Assembly (NCBI RefSeq): GCF_025398275.1
Contig: NZ_JAODOR010000004.1
Coordinates: 337,419-401,418 of the forward strand
DNA length: 64,000 bases
DNA from: Microbacterium memoriense
GTDB lineage: Bacteria > Actinomycetota > Actinomycetes > Actinomycetales > Microbacteriaceae
Direction: 5' to 3'
Position numbers and translations under genes: made by a program. Shown here piece by piece: positions 46,869 to 55,010 of this stretch (position 1 is the first letter of the stretch; the number at the start of each line of letters is the position of its first letter). Under the pieces are notes generated by a model, which had not been told where the DNA came from, ran no database searches, and saw only the letters and a program-made list of their open reading frames with translations.

Positions 46869-48136
46869 ACGGCGGGCGGCCGCGCACGCTGATTGGCTCA
46901 TACGGAGCCATCAGCGTCAGCAGGCGGGGATCTTCGTACGTGGCGTTGGCGCGCATTCGCGACGCCGACGGGCGCCTGCGCAGAGTGACAGGTGCTGCAC
47001 GTACGGAGTCGGCCGCTCGAGCCCGTTTGAAGGAGCGACTCCTGGACAGACCGGGGTTCGGGTCCGGAGGCCTGCTCGATCTCAGCAGCTCCTTCCGTGA
47101 CCTCGCTGATCTGTGGCTCGAGGATCTGGAGCTGCGCGAGCTGTCGGATGGGACGAAGAAGAACTACCGTGATGATCTCCGCCTCCGCGTGCGGCCGCAG
47201 TTCGAGCACTTCTCACTAGGTGAGATCACGACGGGCCGCGTGGAATGGTTCCTGCGCTCTGAGAATGCGGTGTCACCCTCGCGCGCGCACCACTCGCGGA
47301 CGGTTCTGAACCAGCTCTTCGGTTTTGCTCTTCGGCACGACGCGATCCCGCGGAATCCGGTGCAGGGAACGAGTCCATTGCGCCGACAAAAGGGCGAGCG
47401 TCAGGCGTTGACCGTCGAGCAGATCAACGCAATCCGCGATGCCGCGGGTCGCTGGCGGACCGGACCCGACGTCAAGGGGCCCAAGCCCGATGGTCAGGTG
47501 CGCGACATCATCGAGGTGCTCCTCGGAACCGCTTTGCGCATCGGTGAATGCCTCGCACTCCGTGTGTGCGATGTCGAGGACGGTCCCAGCGGGATGACGA
47601 TCTCGGTGAATGGGACGGTGGTGTTGCGCACGGGCAGTGGCGCCGTGCGTCAAGACCACCCGAAGACCGAGCACTCTATCCGCCGGATCGCGGTCCCCGA
47701 CTTCGCCGCGGCCGTCCTTCGAGCACGGCTCGCTGGTATCCCGGCCGCCGACCCTCAACGGACCATCTTCGCCAATCGTGCGGGCAAGCCACTGAGCCCG
47801 TTCAATGTGCGACGTACCTTCCGAGCGTTCCTCGAGCTGGCGGATCTCGCGGGGGAGGGGATCACCCTTCGCTGGTACCGGCGCACGGGCGCAACCGTCA
47901 TCGCGCGCGGGGCGAGCGCCGACGCTGCCGCCACCTTCCTCGGCCACGGATCGACTGCGATCACAGAAGGGCACTACATCGAGCCCGACCGCAGCGTGGA
48001 TCGGGGGCCGGCAGGAATCCTCGAGCGAACCCTACGACGCGTGAACCCCGATACCTCGCTGCTCTCGAACGATGACGGAGCGGGCGATGATTCAGCTCTC
48101 GACTTCCTCGACGAGGAAGACGTCGAAGCGGCTTAG
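46865..48136 (+). CDS. Tyrosine recombinase / integrase
   Basis: 423-residue site-specific recombinase. Arm-type N-terminus, SAM-like core-binding domain (about 80-165, DLADLWLEDLELRELSDGTKKNYRDDL), catalytic domain: Arg in LLGTALRIGECLALR, Lys in PKTEHSIRR, second Arg in LRWYRRTGAT, His in FLGHGSTAI, nucleophile Tyr in TEGHYIEPD. The usual HxxR box reads RxxR (RWYR), a known tolerated variation. GTG start at 46865 overlaps the excisionase stop. It likely mediated integration at tRNA-Ala. Confidence 0.92.
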   Translation: MNGGRPRTLIGSYGAISVSRRGSSYVALARIRDADGRLRRVTGAARTESAARARLKERLLDRPGFGSGGLLDLSSSFRDLADLWLEDLELRELSDGTKKNYRDDLRLRVRPQFEHFSLGEITTGRVEWFLRSENAVSPSRAHHSRTVLNQLFGFALRHDAIPRNPVQGTSPLRRQKGERQALTVEQINAIRDAAGRWRTGPDVKGPKPDGQVRDIIEVLLGTALRIGECLALRVCDVEDGPSGMTISVNGTVVLRTGSGAVRQDHPKTEHSIRRIAVPDFAAAVLRARLAGIPAADPQRTIFANRAGKPLSPFNVRRTFRAFLELADLAGEGITLRWYRRTGATVIARGASADAAATFLGHGSTAITEGHYIEPDRSVDRGPAGILERTLRRVNPDTSLLSNDDGAGDDSALDFLDEEDVEAA

Positions 48137-48139
48137 TAG

Positions 48140-48430
48140 CTATTCGATCGGTTGGCCTCGATCGTTCGTGCCCCAACTCGCGATCGGCCCGCCGTCGGGG
48201 CCGTGGTTGCGCAGGAACTCGCCATGGACCCGTTCGCACGCGAGGCGGAGGGTTGATGACCAGCCGATGACCTCGCCCCGGAAGCTGGCACGGTAGCGAA
48301 CTTCAGTGGCGTTCAGTCGGCGGAGCTCGATAGTGCCGTACACCCGGTCGAAGCTGTCGACCAAGATCCACGTGCCAGTGGGACCTTCCTGCGCTGCGAG
48401 AAGCGGGTGCCATCGGTGCGGTTCGGCCAT
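48140..48430 (-). CDS. Island hypothetical protein
   Basis: 96-residue soluble protein with Trp-rich beta-strand pattern (WILVDSFDRVYGTIELRRL, VRYRASFRGEVIGWSSTLRLACERVH). Strong GGAGGAGG 8 nt before the ATG. Located on the opposite strand 3 nt after the integrase. Function unknown. Confidence 0.65.
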   Translation of the reverse strand: MAEPHRWHPLLAAQEGPTGTWILVDSFDRVYGTIELRRLNATEVRYRASFRGEVIGWSSTLRLACERVHGEFLRNHGPDGGPIASWGTNDRGQPIE

Positions 48431-48525
48431 CGTGCATCCTCCTCCGGCCGAACACGCATGAGAGTAGCCCCACCAACAGACATCGCCACGCGAGCTGTTG
48501 GGCGCAGGATGCGCACCTTCCTGCC

Positions 48526-48801
48526 ATGAGCGATCGTGAGCGGGCTGACGCTGTCCTGGAGCACGTGGCTGTGCTCGCGTTCCTGTACTACCCCGGCATC
48601 GAGGTGGATGATCCGAGCTACAGCCTCACCGACGACATCGACTGGTGTCTCGCCCGGCTCGGTGAAGTCTCCGACGTCGCGCGCGAACGGATGCGTGCGC
48701 TCTTCGCGCGAGCGATCACCGATCCGACCGCGACGCGCGAGGAGCTGTTCACAGCTCTCGTTGAGCTCGACGGCCTTCTCGCAGTAGACCACCATGAGTG
48801 A
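48526..48801 (+). CDS. Small acidic island protein
   Basis: 91 residues, helical, acidic (LAFLYYPGIEVDDPSYSLTDDIDWCLARL). Overlaps the following gene by 8 nt, so the two are translated together. No recognised family. Confidence 0.6.
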   Translation: MSDRERADAVLEHVAVLAFLYYPGIEVDDPSYSLTDDIDWCLARLGEVSDVARERMRALFARAITDPTATREELFTALVELDGLLAVDHHE

Positions 48802-49762
48802 CGCGCAGCCAAGCGATGACGAGCGGGCAGCGCGCCTCGCCGCACAACGGAAGGCATGGAACGAGGCCCACCCGACGTACTACGCCGAATACCGTGAGCG
48901 GAACCGTGAAGACATCCGCCGGAAGAACCGCGAGCGTGAGCGTGAGCGAGCTCAGCGCGAGCGGGAGGAGAAGGCGCGGCGTCAGAAGGGGATCGATCGC
49001 GCGAAGGTGTGGGCCAGGGAACACCCGGAGCAACGCCAGCAGGCGCGCGAGCGGTACAAGCAGAAGCACCCGGAGACTTACAAGCAGGCGCAGCGCGACT
49101 ACTACCACCGCAACCGCGACGCGATCGCCGAGCGCCGACGGGCACGCGAGGCTGCAGACCCGGCGAAAGCGAACGAGGCACGACGCCGCGCGGTCGACCG
49201 CGCCCGGGCTGCCGGCCGCGACCCTGCATGGTCGCCCACTCCTGACCAACGCGCGACATATCGTGAGCGCGAGAACGAAGCAAGGCGCCTGCAGCGTCGC
49301 CGCGCGCGTGCCGGGTTGCCCGAGCGACAGGTTCACCGGGTTCACGCGGCGGAGCGACGTCACAACGATGCCGCGGCGGATGCCTTCTTCGCGCAGAAGC
49401 GGAGCGGCGAGGACATCGCCCGAATCAGGGATCAGGACGGGGTGACTCCTCCGGATCTGGTGCACGCGTGGCAGGAGCGTTCGGAGAACCGACGTGTCGT
49501 GCGCGAGATCCTTGCGATTGCCGATGAGTACTTCGCCGATCACGAGGTCGAGTTGCGGGCGAGGGTCGCCGAGGTATCCCGCGCCCGTTTCAGGGGCGGG
49601 ATGCTGCCCCTCGACGTGTACACGGAGCCGCGCCGTCACGCTCTCGAGTTCGCAAGCCGAGGCTATCTCCGCGCCAACGCAGCCTCCCCGACATCATCGC
49701 TGACGATCTTTCGCTGGCTCACGACCGAGTACGCCCAACGGCGACCCGACATCACGCTTTGA
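48794..49762 (+). CDS. Highly charged coiled-coil island protein
   Basis: 322 residues; residues 10-190 are extremely rich in Arg, Glu, Gln and Ala (YRERNREDIRRKNRERERE..., then HPETYKQAQRDYYHRNRDA), predicting a long single alpha-helix or coiled coil with repeated Y-x-x-x-N/H-R units. The C-terminal 130 residues are a distinct globular part (GEDIARIRDQDGVTPPDLVHAW ... LDVYTEPRRHALEFASRGYL). The repeats resemble those of phage HNH-associated proteins, but no HNH motif is seen. Function unknown. Confidence 0.65.
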   Translation: MSDAQPSDDERAARLAAQRKAWNEAHPTYYAEYRERNREDIRRKNRERERERAQREREEKARRQKGIDRAKVWAREHPEQRQQARERYKQKHPETYKQAQRDYYHRNRDAIAERRRAREAADPAKANEARRRAVDRARAAGRDPAWSPTPDQRATYRERENEARRLQRRRARAGLPERQVHRVHAAERRHNDAAADAFFAQKRSGEDIARIRDQDGVTPPDLVHAWQERSENRRVVREILAIADEYFADHEVELRARVAEVSRARFRGGMLPLDVYTEPRRHALEFASRGYLRANAASPTSSLTIFRWLTTEYAQRRPDITL

Positions 49763-49839
49763 TCGATCCGCATTCGGGCATATTCGGGAGAGCCGAGCGC
49801 TTCGCGAATGGCGTCGCCGCGCACCTCTAGGCTGAGCGA

Positions 49840-50004
49840 ATGGTCGACTATGGGGAAGTCGTTGGGGACGGCATTGCCGCAGGGTTCGGAATGCTGTGGG
49901 CCGGGATCACGGCGAACCCGTGGACGGTGATCATGTTCGTAGCGGTTATCGTCGGCGCACTTTGGTTACAACTGACACCGACCCGAAGGCGTCGCCGCCG
50001 ATGA
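49840..50004 (+). CDS. 54-residue single-pass membrane mini-protein
   Basis: MVDYGEVVGDGIAAGFGMLW..., one membrane helix (about 27-46, WTVIMFVAVIVGALWLQL) and a terminal RRRRR cytosolic anchor, indicating an N-out topology. Its stop overlaps the ATG of the NERD-domain gene (ATGA), so the two are probably coupled. Too short for routine gene finders; supported by length, TM plus basic end and the exact overlap. Confidence 0.6.
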   Translation: MVDYGEVVGDGIAAGFGMLWAGITANPWTVIMFVAVIVGALWLQLTPTRRRRRR

Positions 50005-50804
50005 CGGCGGCTGCACCTGCGGACGAGGTCGGCTCGGTCCCCGCCGCGTCAGTAATCTCCGCGTGCCTGAGCGCTCAGGCTGGTGTCCCTGCCCGATCGC
50101 GCGTGTCGCGCGTGTTCGGTCGGGCCCCGCTATCGGTCGACTCGCGGCCCTGGTATCTCGGCGCCCTCGGTGAACTACAGGTCGCGGAGCGCCTGGCGAA
50201 GCTCGGGCCCGACTGGACAGTGCTGCATTCCGTCCCCATCGGCGATCGGGGGAGTGACATCGACCACGTCGTTGTCGGTCCTGCGGGAGTGTTCACGATC
50301 AACACGAAGTTCCACGACGACGCCCGGATCTGGGTGGGAAGCACGCGTCTCTTGGTCAACGGCCAGAAGACCGACCACCTGCGCAACTCCCGCTACGAGG
50401 CGCAGCGGATCGCCAGGAAGTTGAGGGCGGTCACGGGCGAGCCGATCGACGTCTACCCGGCGATCGTTCTCGTCGGAGCCCGCAGCGTCACGATCCGTGA
50501 GCGACCCGTGGACGTGACGGTGCTCCGAGACACCGAACTGGTCCGCTGGCTCACCCGCCGCGCAGCCACGCTCGCGGCTGATGCGCGCGACCGCCTCGCT
50601 GAGATGCTGAAGCGCCCGGAGACAGGGGCTACGACATCCGGCGCCTCCTCGGAACCGGATCTCACCGCGTTCGCAGCTCTTCGCCGCGAAGTGGCCGCCG
50701 CGCGGCGCGTGCGGATGCTGTGGGGAACGGCCGGTCTGCTTGGCGGCATAGTGGTGGCCGCGACCCTCTCCATCAACGCATACGCAACGTTCCTTGGCGG
50801 ATAG
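50001..50804 (+). CDS. NERD-domain (nuclease-related) protein with C-terminal membrane helix
   Basis: 267 residues. NERD domain at about 50-165: LGALGELQVAERLAKLGPDW, the acidic DIDHVVVGPAGVFTINTK with the D...xTK arrangement of the PD-(D/E)XK-like fold. One C-terminal helix (MLWGTAGLLGGIVVAATLSINAY) anchors it. NERD proteins are often found in defence and mobile loci, with unproven nuclease activity. Start 50001 overlaps the mini-protein stop by 4 nt. Confidence 0.8.
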   Translation: MTAAAPADEVGSVPAASVISACLSAQAGVPARSRVSRVFGRAPLSVDSRPWYLGALGELQVAERLAKLGPDWTVLHSVPIGDRGSDIDHVVVGPAGVFTINTKFHDDARIWVGSTRLLVNGQKTDHLRNSRYEAQRIARKLRAVTGEPIDVYPAIVLVGARSVTIRERPVDVTVLRDTELVRWLTRRAATLAADARDRLAEMLKRPETGATTSGASSEPDLTAFAALRREVAAARRVRMLWGTAGLLGGIVVAATLSINAYATFLGG

Positions 50805-50820
50805 GTCGCATGATGGACTC

Positions 50821-51483
50821 ATGCCGCTGAGTTCGACCGTCGCGATGCTTCCCGACACTCCCGACTCACGGCTGCTCGCCGAGTTGAGTTCCTACTCGGA
50901 CGACCTATCCGAGGCAAATGACGCGATCGAGCATGCATTGGAAGCAGGACACGAATCGCCGCTCTGGCAGCCGCTGACAAGCTACGCCGTGATCGCCTAC
51001 ATGCGCGCGTTCGCGCATTCCAACGTCCGGTCCGGCCTCCTCTCGCATGTTCCAGTCCCTGACGATCTGGTTGAAACGCACGACATGATTCGCGGCTACC
51101 GGAACACGACAATCGCGCATTCGCAGTCGGAACTGTCGATGTCGCTCCCACTGGCCTCGCTCACACCGGAAGGCACCGTCCGCCAGGTGCTGCCGATCAC
51201 AATCCGCCACAATCTTCCGCAGACCACGGCTCGCCGCATCGCCGACGCTGTCGACCGGATGAGCGCCCTCGTGACCGAGTTGATCCAGCCACTTGCCGAG
51301 CGGCTCACCGCTGAGTATCGGCATGCATCCTCCGCCACGATCGCAGGCTGGCCCGTCCCCGACCTAGATCATGAACGCGCTGACCGCTTCACCGCGCATT
51401 CAAGGAGGCGGCGCCAGCCGCGCTTCGTCGCGTACTGGGATATTGAAGTCGGGCACGTCGACGACCGCGGCCATGCGATCTAG
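50821..51483 (+). CDS. Island hypothetical helical protein
   Basis: 220 residues, mainly helical. LWQPLTSYAVIAYMRAFAHSNVRSGLL (about 48-75) and DDLVETHDMIRGYRNTTIAHSQSEL resemble HEPN-like or AbiV-like helical proteins, including R-x(n)-H spacing, but this is only a resemblance. Start 50821; the NERD gene ends 17 nt upstream. Function unknown. Confidence 0.6.
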   Translation: MPLSSTVAMLPDTPDSRLLAELSSYSDDLSEANDAIEHALEAGHESPLWQPLTSYAVIAYMRAFAHSNVRSGLLSHVPVPDDLVETHDMIRGYRNTTIAHSQSELSMSLPLASLTPEGTVRQVLPITIRHNLPQTTARRIADAVDRMSALVTELIQPLAERLTAEYRHASSATIAGWPVPDLDHERADRFTAHSRRRRQPRFVAYWDIEVGHVDDRGHAI

Positions 51484-51656
51484 AACGAGCTGAGGCGAGG
51501 CGAGGCGACACTGTGTCACCCGCGGATCCGTAAACGGGCGATGCCCGGAGAAGGGGCCGCAGGGTGGCGGTCGTGTTCTCTCCGCGGGAGGTACATCGAC
51601 CCGTGGTCTGTGTCGACCCCTTGGACGATGTCGGGCGTCACGCGTAGACAAGGCAT

Positions 51657-52241
51657 ATGGCTGACGTATTGATGTTCCACCACATCCTTGGGGTGACGCC
51701 CGGCATGCGTGACTTCGCCGACCGGTTACGGGCCGGCGGTCATACGGTGCACGCACCCGACCTGTACGACGGGCGCGTCTTCGACTCGATGGAAGACGCG
51801 GTCGCCTTCGTGAAGAGCGGAGCGGTTAACGTGGATGAGCGGGCGGATGCCGCAGTCGCCGATCTTCCGGAGAGGCTGGTGTACCTCGGTGTCTCGTCGG
51901 GAGTGATGCGTGCGCAGCGGCTCGCTCAGCAGCGCGCGGGCGCCGCTGGGGCGGTGCTGCTCGAGTCGGCGATCCCGGTGTCGGGCGAGTGGGCGTTCGG
52001 CCCGTGGCCTGATGCCGTGCCCGTGCAGATTCACGGTATGGACGCCGACGAGTTCTTCGCTGGCGAGGGCGATATCGACGCAGCGCGCGAGATCGTGGCG
52101 GCAGCCGACGACGGCGAGTTGTTCACCTACCCAGGCGAACAGCACTTGTTCGAGGACAGTTCGCTACCGAGCTACGACGCCGAGGCGACGGACCTGGTGG
52201 TGAGCCGCTTGCTCGCGTTTCTCGATCGAGTGGAACACTGA
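51657..52241 (+). CDS. Dienelactone-hydrolase-like alpha/beta hydrolase
   Basis: 194 residues. MADVLMFHHILGVTPGMRDFADRLRAGGHTVHAPDLYDGRVF matches the dienelactone hydrolase N-terminus; nucleophile elbow YLGVSSGVMRAQ has Ser instead of Cys; acid and His in LESAIPVSG.../ GEQHLFED. It lies alone, with 170-180 nt gaps on both sides. Substrate unknown. Confidence 0.8.
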   Translation: MADVLMFHHILGVTPGMRDFADRLRAGGHTVHAPDLYDGRVFDSMEDAVAFVKSGAVNVDERADAAVADLPERLVYLGVSSGVMRAQRLAQQRAGAAGAVLLESAIPVSGEWAFGPWPDAVPVQIHGMDADEFFAGEGDIDAAREIVAAADDGELFTYPGEQHLFEDSSLPSYDAEATDLVVSRLLAFLDRVEH

Positions 52242-52363
52242 GGCCACCCACGGCATTAACCGCCGAGATCGGCGACCGCGACCTCGCGCAGACCCCGACC
52301 ATCGGCTGGCAGGCTCGATCACCTTTCGAGCGATGCCCGGTGACGGGCGTGCGGGAAGGATCC

Positions 52364-52392
52364 GCCACCGCGACGCCACAAGTCGCGGTGGC
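52364..52392. terminator. 11-bp perfect hairpin between the hydrolase and kinase-like gene
   Basis: GCCACCGCGAC (52364-52374), 7-nt loop, GTCGCGGTGGC (52382-52392), followed by a smaller CGCC/GGCG hairpin. It lies 122 nt after the hydrolase stop and 40 nt before the APH-like start; terminator or attenuator. Confidence 0.55.
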
Positions 52393-52431
52393 GACGCCTT
52401 CACGGTGGCGTGATTGAGTAGCTGAGTGGTC

Positions 52432-53331
52432 ATGCATGAGGCTCAAATCCACATGGATTTGGACATCGCGCGACGACTGGTCGACGCGAACTTTCCGTCG
52501 CCTCGCGCTGAGGTGATTCGGGAGGTCGCTTCAGCGGGAACAGTGAACGCGATCTACCGAGTGGGAGAAGGTGCTGCCGCTCGATTCCCCTTGCAGGGCG
52601 TCGATCCTGGCGTGGTCGGGAAGTGGCTTCGGACAGTATCGGACGCGGCTGTCGAGTTCGTTGGGTGCTGCCCGTTCCCCGCGCCGCGTCCGCTCGGCAT
52701 CGGGCTGCCGGGCTGGTCGTACCCGCTGCCATGGTCGATGCAAACCTGGCTGGAGGGTGACATCGCCAGCCCGACCGGTCTGGCATCCTCCGCGTCGTTC
52801 GCCAGCGCCATCGCGACGTTGCTGGAGTCGTTGCGGGCCGCTGACACTCGGGGGCGGAGTTTCTCCGGTCAGGGTCGAGGGGGCGTGATCTCGGACGAGG
52901 ACGATTGGATGTCCACGTGCTTGGCTCGCAGCACCGAACTCCTCGACGTTGCCGTGCTGCGATCGATGTGGCACCGACTGAGGGATCTGCCTCCCTCGGA
53001 CCGACTAGTCATGAGCCATAAAGACCTGACCCCGGCAAACATCCTCGTCCAGGGAGATCGAGTCTGCGGGGTCCTGGATGCCGGCGGTTTCGGGCCGGCC
53101 GATCCCGCGCTCGATCTCGTCTCGGTCTGGCACATGCTCGACCGCGAACGGCGTGAGCTTGTGCGAGCACGCCTCGGGAGCGCCGACGACGAGTGGCTGC
53201 GCGGGGCTGCTTGGGCCTTCGCGCAGGCGATGGGACTGGTGTGGTACTACCAGCACACGAATCCCGCAATGAGCGACCTCGGCACCACCACTCTCCAACG
53301 CCTGACAGCGGCCCCGGACATTCCCCGCTGA
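52432..53331 (+). CDS. Aminoglycoside phosphotransferase-like kinase
   Basis: 299 residues of the APH/choline kinase fold. Catalytic loop MSHKDLTPANIL (H-x-D-x4-N, about 197) and the metal-binding Asp in GVLDAGGFGPADPALDLVSVW. Gly-rich front loop EVASAGTVNAIYRVG and Lys-equivalent region FPLQ are weaker than in true resistance enzymes. The start is ATG 52432 by comparison with family N-termini, though GTG 52426 is possible. Substrate unknown; may phosphorylate a small alcohol. Confidence 0.78.
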   Translation: MHEAQIHMDLDIARRLVDANFPSPRAEVIREVASAGTVNAIYRVGEGAAARFPLQGVDPGVVGKWLRTVSDAAVEFVGCCPFPAPRPLGIGLPGWSYPLPWSMQTWLEGDIASPTGLASSASFASAIATLLESLRAADTRGRSFSGQGRGGVISDEDDWMSTCLARSTELLDVAVLRSMWHRLRDLPPSDRLVMSHKDLTPANILVQGDRVCGVLDAGGFGPADPALDLVSVWHMLDRERRELVRARLGSADDEWLRGAAWAFAQAMGLVWYYQHTNPAMSDLGTTTLQRLTAAPDIPR

Positions 53332-53366
53332 GGGATCCGTAACCGCGAATCCAGGTCAGAGTCTAT

Positions 53367-53388
53367 GGCGACGCACCCTTTCGTCGCC
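53367..53388. promoter_or_regulatory. 7-bp inverted repeat upstream of module A
   Basis: GGCGACG (53367-53373), 8-nt spacer, CGTCGCC (53382-53388), after the kinase stop. It could be an operator for the winged-helix protein of module A or a weak terminator. Confidence 0.35.
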
Positions 53389-53489
53389 TAGCTACTCATG
53401 CACACCATCTCAACGAGCTCGATGCAGACCGGACTGCGCTCGCAAAGCGACTGCGCACACCGTGGTGGCTGGCAGCTGGCTTCGGGCTC

Positions 53490-53816
53490 ATGGCAGCCGC
53501 GTTCGTGGTCATCCCCGCGTTCGACGGCAACGCCAACGCCGTGATCATCGCATCGGTCGTACTGACGATTGCCCTCGTCGCGGCCTACCGAGCGAAGACG
53601 GGCATCAAGTTGAGCGGTTCCGGGATGCTGCCGTGGATCATCATCCTTGGTGGACTCACCCTCGTGCTTGCACTGTTCAGCGTGGCCCTCGGACTTGCAT
53701 CATTCGACCTGCATTGGTGGATCGCCGCGCCGGCGGTCGTCGCCTTCGCGGCGATCGCGGCGCTCACCTTCGTGTTCACCAAGGTGGCTCGCGAACGAAT
53801 GCGCCATGTCAGTTGA
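53490..53816 (+). CDS. Module A membrane protein (5' end unclear)
   Basis: 108 residues from ATG 53490 with three to four membrane helices (AAAFVVIPAFDGN, NAVIIASVVLTIALVAAY, PWIIILGGLTLVLALFSVALGL, APAVVAFAAIAALTFVFT). Protein-like sequence LNELDADRTALAKRLRTPWWLAAGFGL continues upstream in the same frame to about 53400, but there is no start codon before the stop at 53340. The natural N-terminus may use a non-standard start or has decayed. It overlaps the regulator gene by 11 nt. Related in layout to the 54552 gene. Confidence 0.65.
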   Translation: MAAAFVVIPAFDGNANAVIIASVVLTIALVAAYRAKTGIKLSGSGMLPWIIILGGLTLVLALFSVALGLASFDLHWWIAAPAVVAFAAIAALTFVFTKVARERMRHVS

Positions 53817-54111
53817 GGCACGGTTCGATGAGCTGATCCACTCGCCGCTCCGCCTTCGCATATGCGGGATGTTGCGCGCCGGCTCCGGCATCGATTTCGG
53901 CGTCTTGCGCGACACCCTCGGCGTGAGCGATGCAACTCTGTCCAAGCACCTGAAGCTGCTCGTGGCAGCCGGACTGGTCACCGTGGCCAAGACGTCCTCG
54001 GCGGCTCGCACCGACGCCCGTCGTGTCGCCTGGGTGTCACTGACGCCCGAGGGAACTGCGGCCTTTGACTCGCATGTCGCAGCGCTCCGGGCGATCGCGC
54101 TCGGCGAGTAG
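53806..54111 (+). CDS. Module A winged-helix regulator
   Basis: 101-residue winged-helix protein: FDELIHSPLRLRICGMLRAGSGIDFGVLRDTLGVSDATLSKHLKLLVAAGLV ... VSLTPEGTAAF. Family: MarR/ArsR-like stand-alone wHTH domain (HTH_27-type). It overlaps the upstream membrane gene by 11 nt. Clear paralogue of the 55007 protein. Probably regulates its own operon. Confidence 0.82.
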   Translation: MSVEARFDELIHSPLRLRICGMLRAGSGIDFGVLRDTLGVSDATLSKHLKLLVAAGLVTVAKTSSAARTDARRVAWVSLTPEGTAAFDSHVAALRAIALGE

Positions 54112-54508
54112 CAGACAGGATTCTGCGCTTGCGCACGCGGGAACCCTCTGGCCAAGTTGCCGTCCGGATCAGCTCAGTTCCCGTTAGGCACACGTCAGGA
54201 TCGTTCTTGCTGTGCCAGCTCAGCCCGGCCCGAAGGTCTGCAGCGCACAGGGGCCGGTGAGAATACCGGCGCCACCGAGACGAGCTTAACTGATTCGTCC
54301 CGCGGCACCAGGCCTCCATATGCACCGGATACCTGTCTGGTCTCCGGGCGTCAAGGGATTCTCAACACACTTCTCGAGTGAGTATGGTCCAACGCATGGC
54401 ACGTGAAGAGGGAAGGGATGCTGGATTGGTTCGCCATCTGTCTGGCGGGGTGATCGCCGGTCTACTGCTTGGCAATAGCTGCAAAGTCACCGTCAGATGC
54501 ACCGGTAC
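54112..54508. other. Intergenic stretch without a supported gene
   Basis: About 400 nt between the two modules. Only short frames; the 74-codon frame at 54157 has low-complexity product and no ribosome binding site. A 38-codon frame at 54396 is also unconvincing. No clear hairpins or repeats were recognised. Confidence 0.5.
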
Positions 54509-54548
54509 TTGACACTTGCGCAACTGGAAAGTTCCTGTTGTACTTTCC
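54509..54548 (+). promoter_or_regulatory. Module B promoter and inverted-repeat operator
   Basis: -35 TTGACA at 54509-54514; the -10 is unclear (TTCCTG at 54532 has a 17-nt spacer). The inverted repeat GGAAAGT (54526-54532), 9-nt spacer, ACTTTCC (54542-54548) sits between promoter and the ATG at 54552, a typical repressor site. Confidence 0.5.
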
Positions 54549-54551
54549 ACT

Positions 54552-55010
54552 ATGGAAAACGCCCAAGATGCCCTGCGAGAAGTTGAACTGGCGGCCGCCG
54601 CTCCGTTCGTGAACTATCCCGTGACCCCGTGGTGGTACCCACCACTGATGGCAAGCTTCTTCACCGCGATGGCGGCAGGACCTGTGCTCATCAGCCAGGG
54701 TCGCGGGGCGGCGGGGTTCACCCTGCAAGCTGCTGCGATCATTGCCGTGAGCGTGTTCTACGTCACCCACCGGGTCAGGTCCGGCACCTCCCCGAGAATG
54801 AGGTCTGCGCCCCGCGAGATCAAGCACGCGTACCGCTGGTGCTTCGTGGCATTCGCTGGATCCGCGGTGGTCAGCGTTGCGGTGTGGATGCTCCTCGGGT
54901 GGCAGTTCGGGCTTAGCGCCATCTTCGTCACGACGCTGGTGATGACCTGGGCATATGAGCGGGTCGTGTACCCTCGCGCCGTCCAGCAGGTCCGGGATCG
55001 ACTGGCGTGA
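54552..55010 (+). CDS. Module B membrane protein
   Basis: 152 residues with four membrane helices in two pairs (LMASFFTAMAAGPVLISQ, GFTLQAAAIIAVSVFYV, AFAGSAVVSVAVWMLLG, GLSAIFVTTLVMTWAYE). A TPWW sequence near the N-terminus also occurs in the module A protein. Start 54552 just after the inverted repeat. It overlaps the regulator by 4 nt. Function unknown. Confidence 0.75.
   Translation: MENAQDALREVELAAAAPFVNYPVTPWWYPPLMASFFTAMAAGPVLISQGRGAAGFTLQAAAIIAVSVFYVTHRVRSGTSPRMRSAPREIKHAYRWCFVAFAGSAVVSVAVWMLLGWQFGLSAIFVTTLVMTWAYERVVYPRAVQQVRDRLA

Noticed and set aside
50821..51483. HEPN ribonuclease (toxin) call
   Set aside because: The spacing of Arg and His is suggestive only; the strict R-x4-6-H motif is not clear.
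52432..53331. Antibiotic-resistance aminoglycoside kinase
   Set aside because: The fold and HxDxxxxN loop are present but the nucleotide-binding front and substrate region are not close to any resistance enzyme I can name, so only a fold-level call is given.
54157..54381. 74-codon plus-strand frame between the two modules
   Set aside because: No ribosome binding site, low-complexity Thr/Ser/Gly product and no relation to neighbours.
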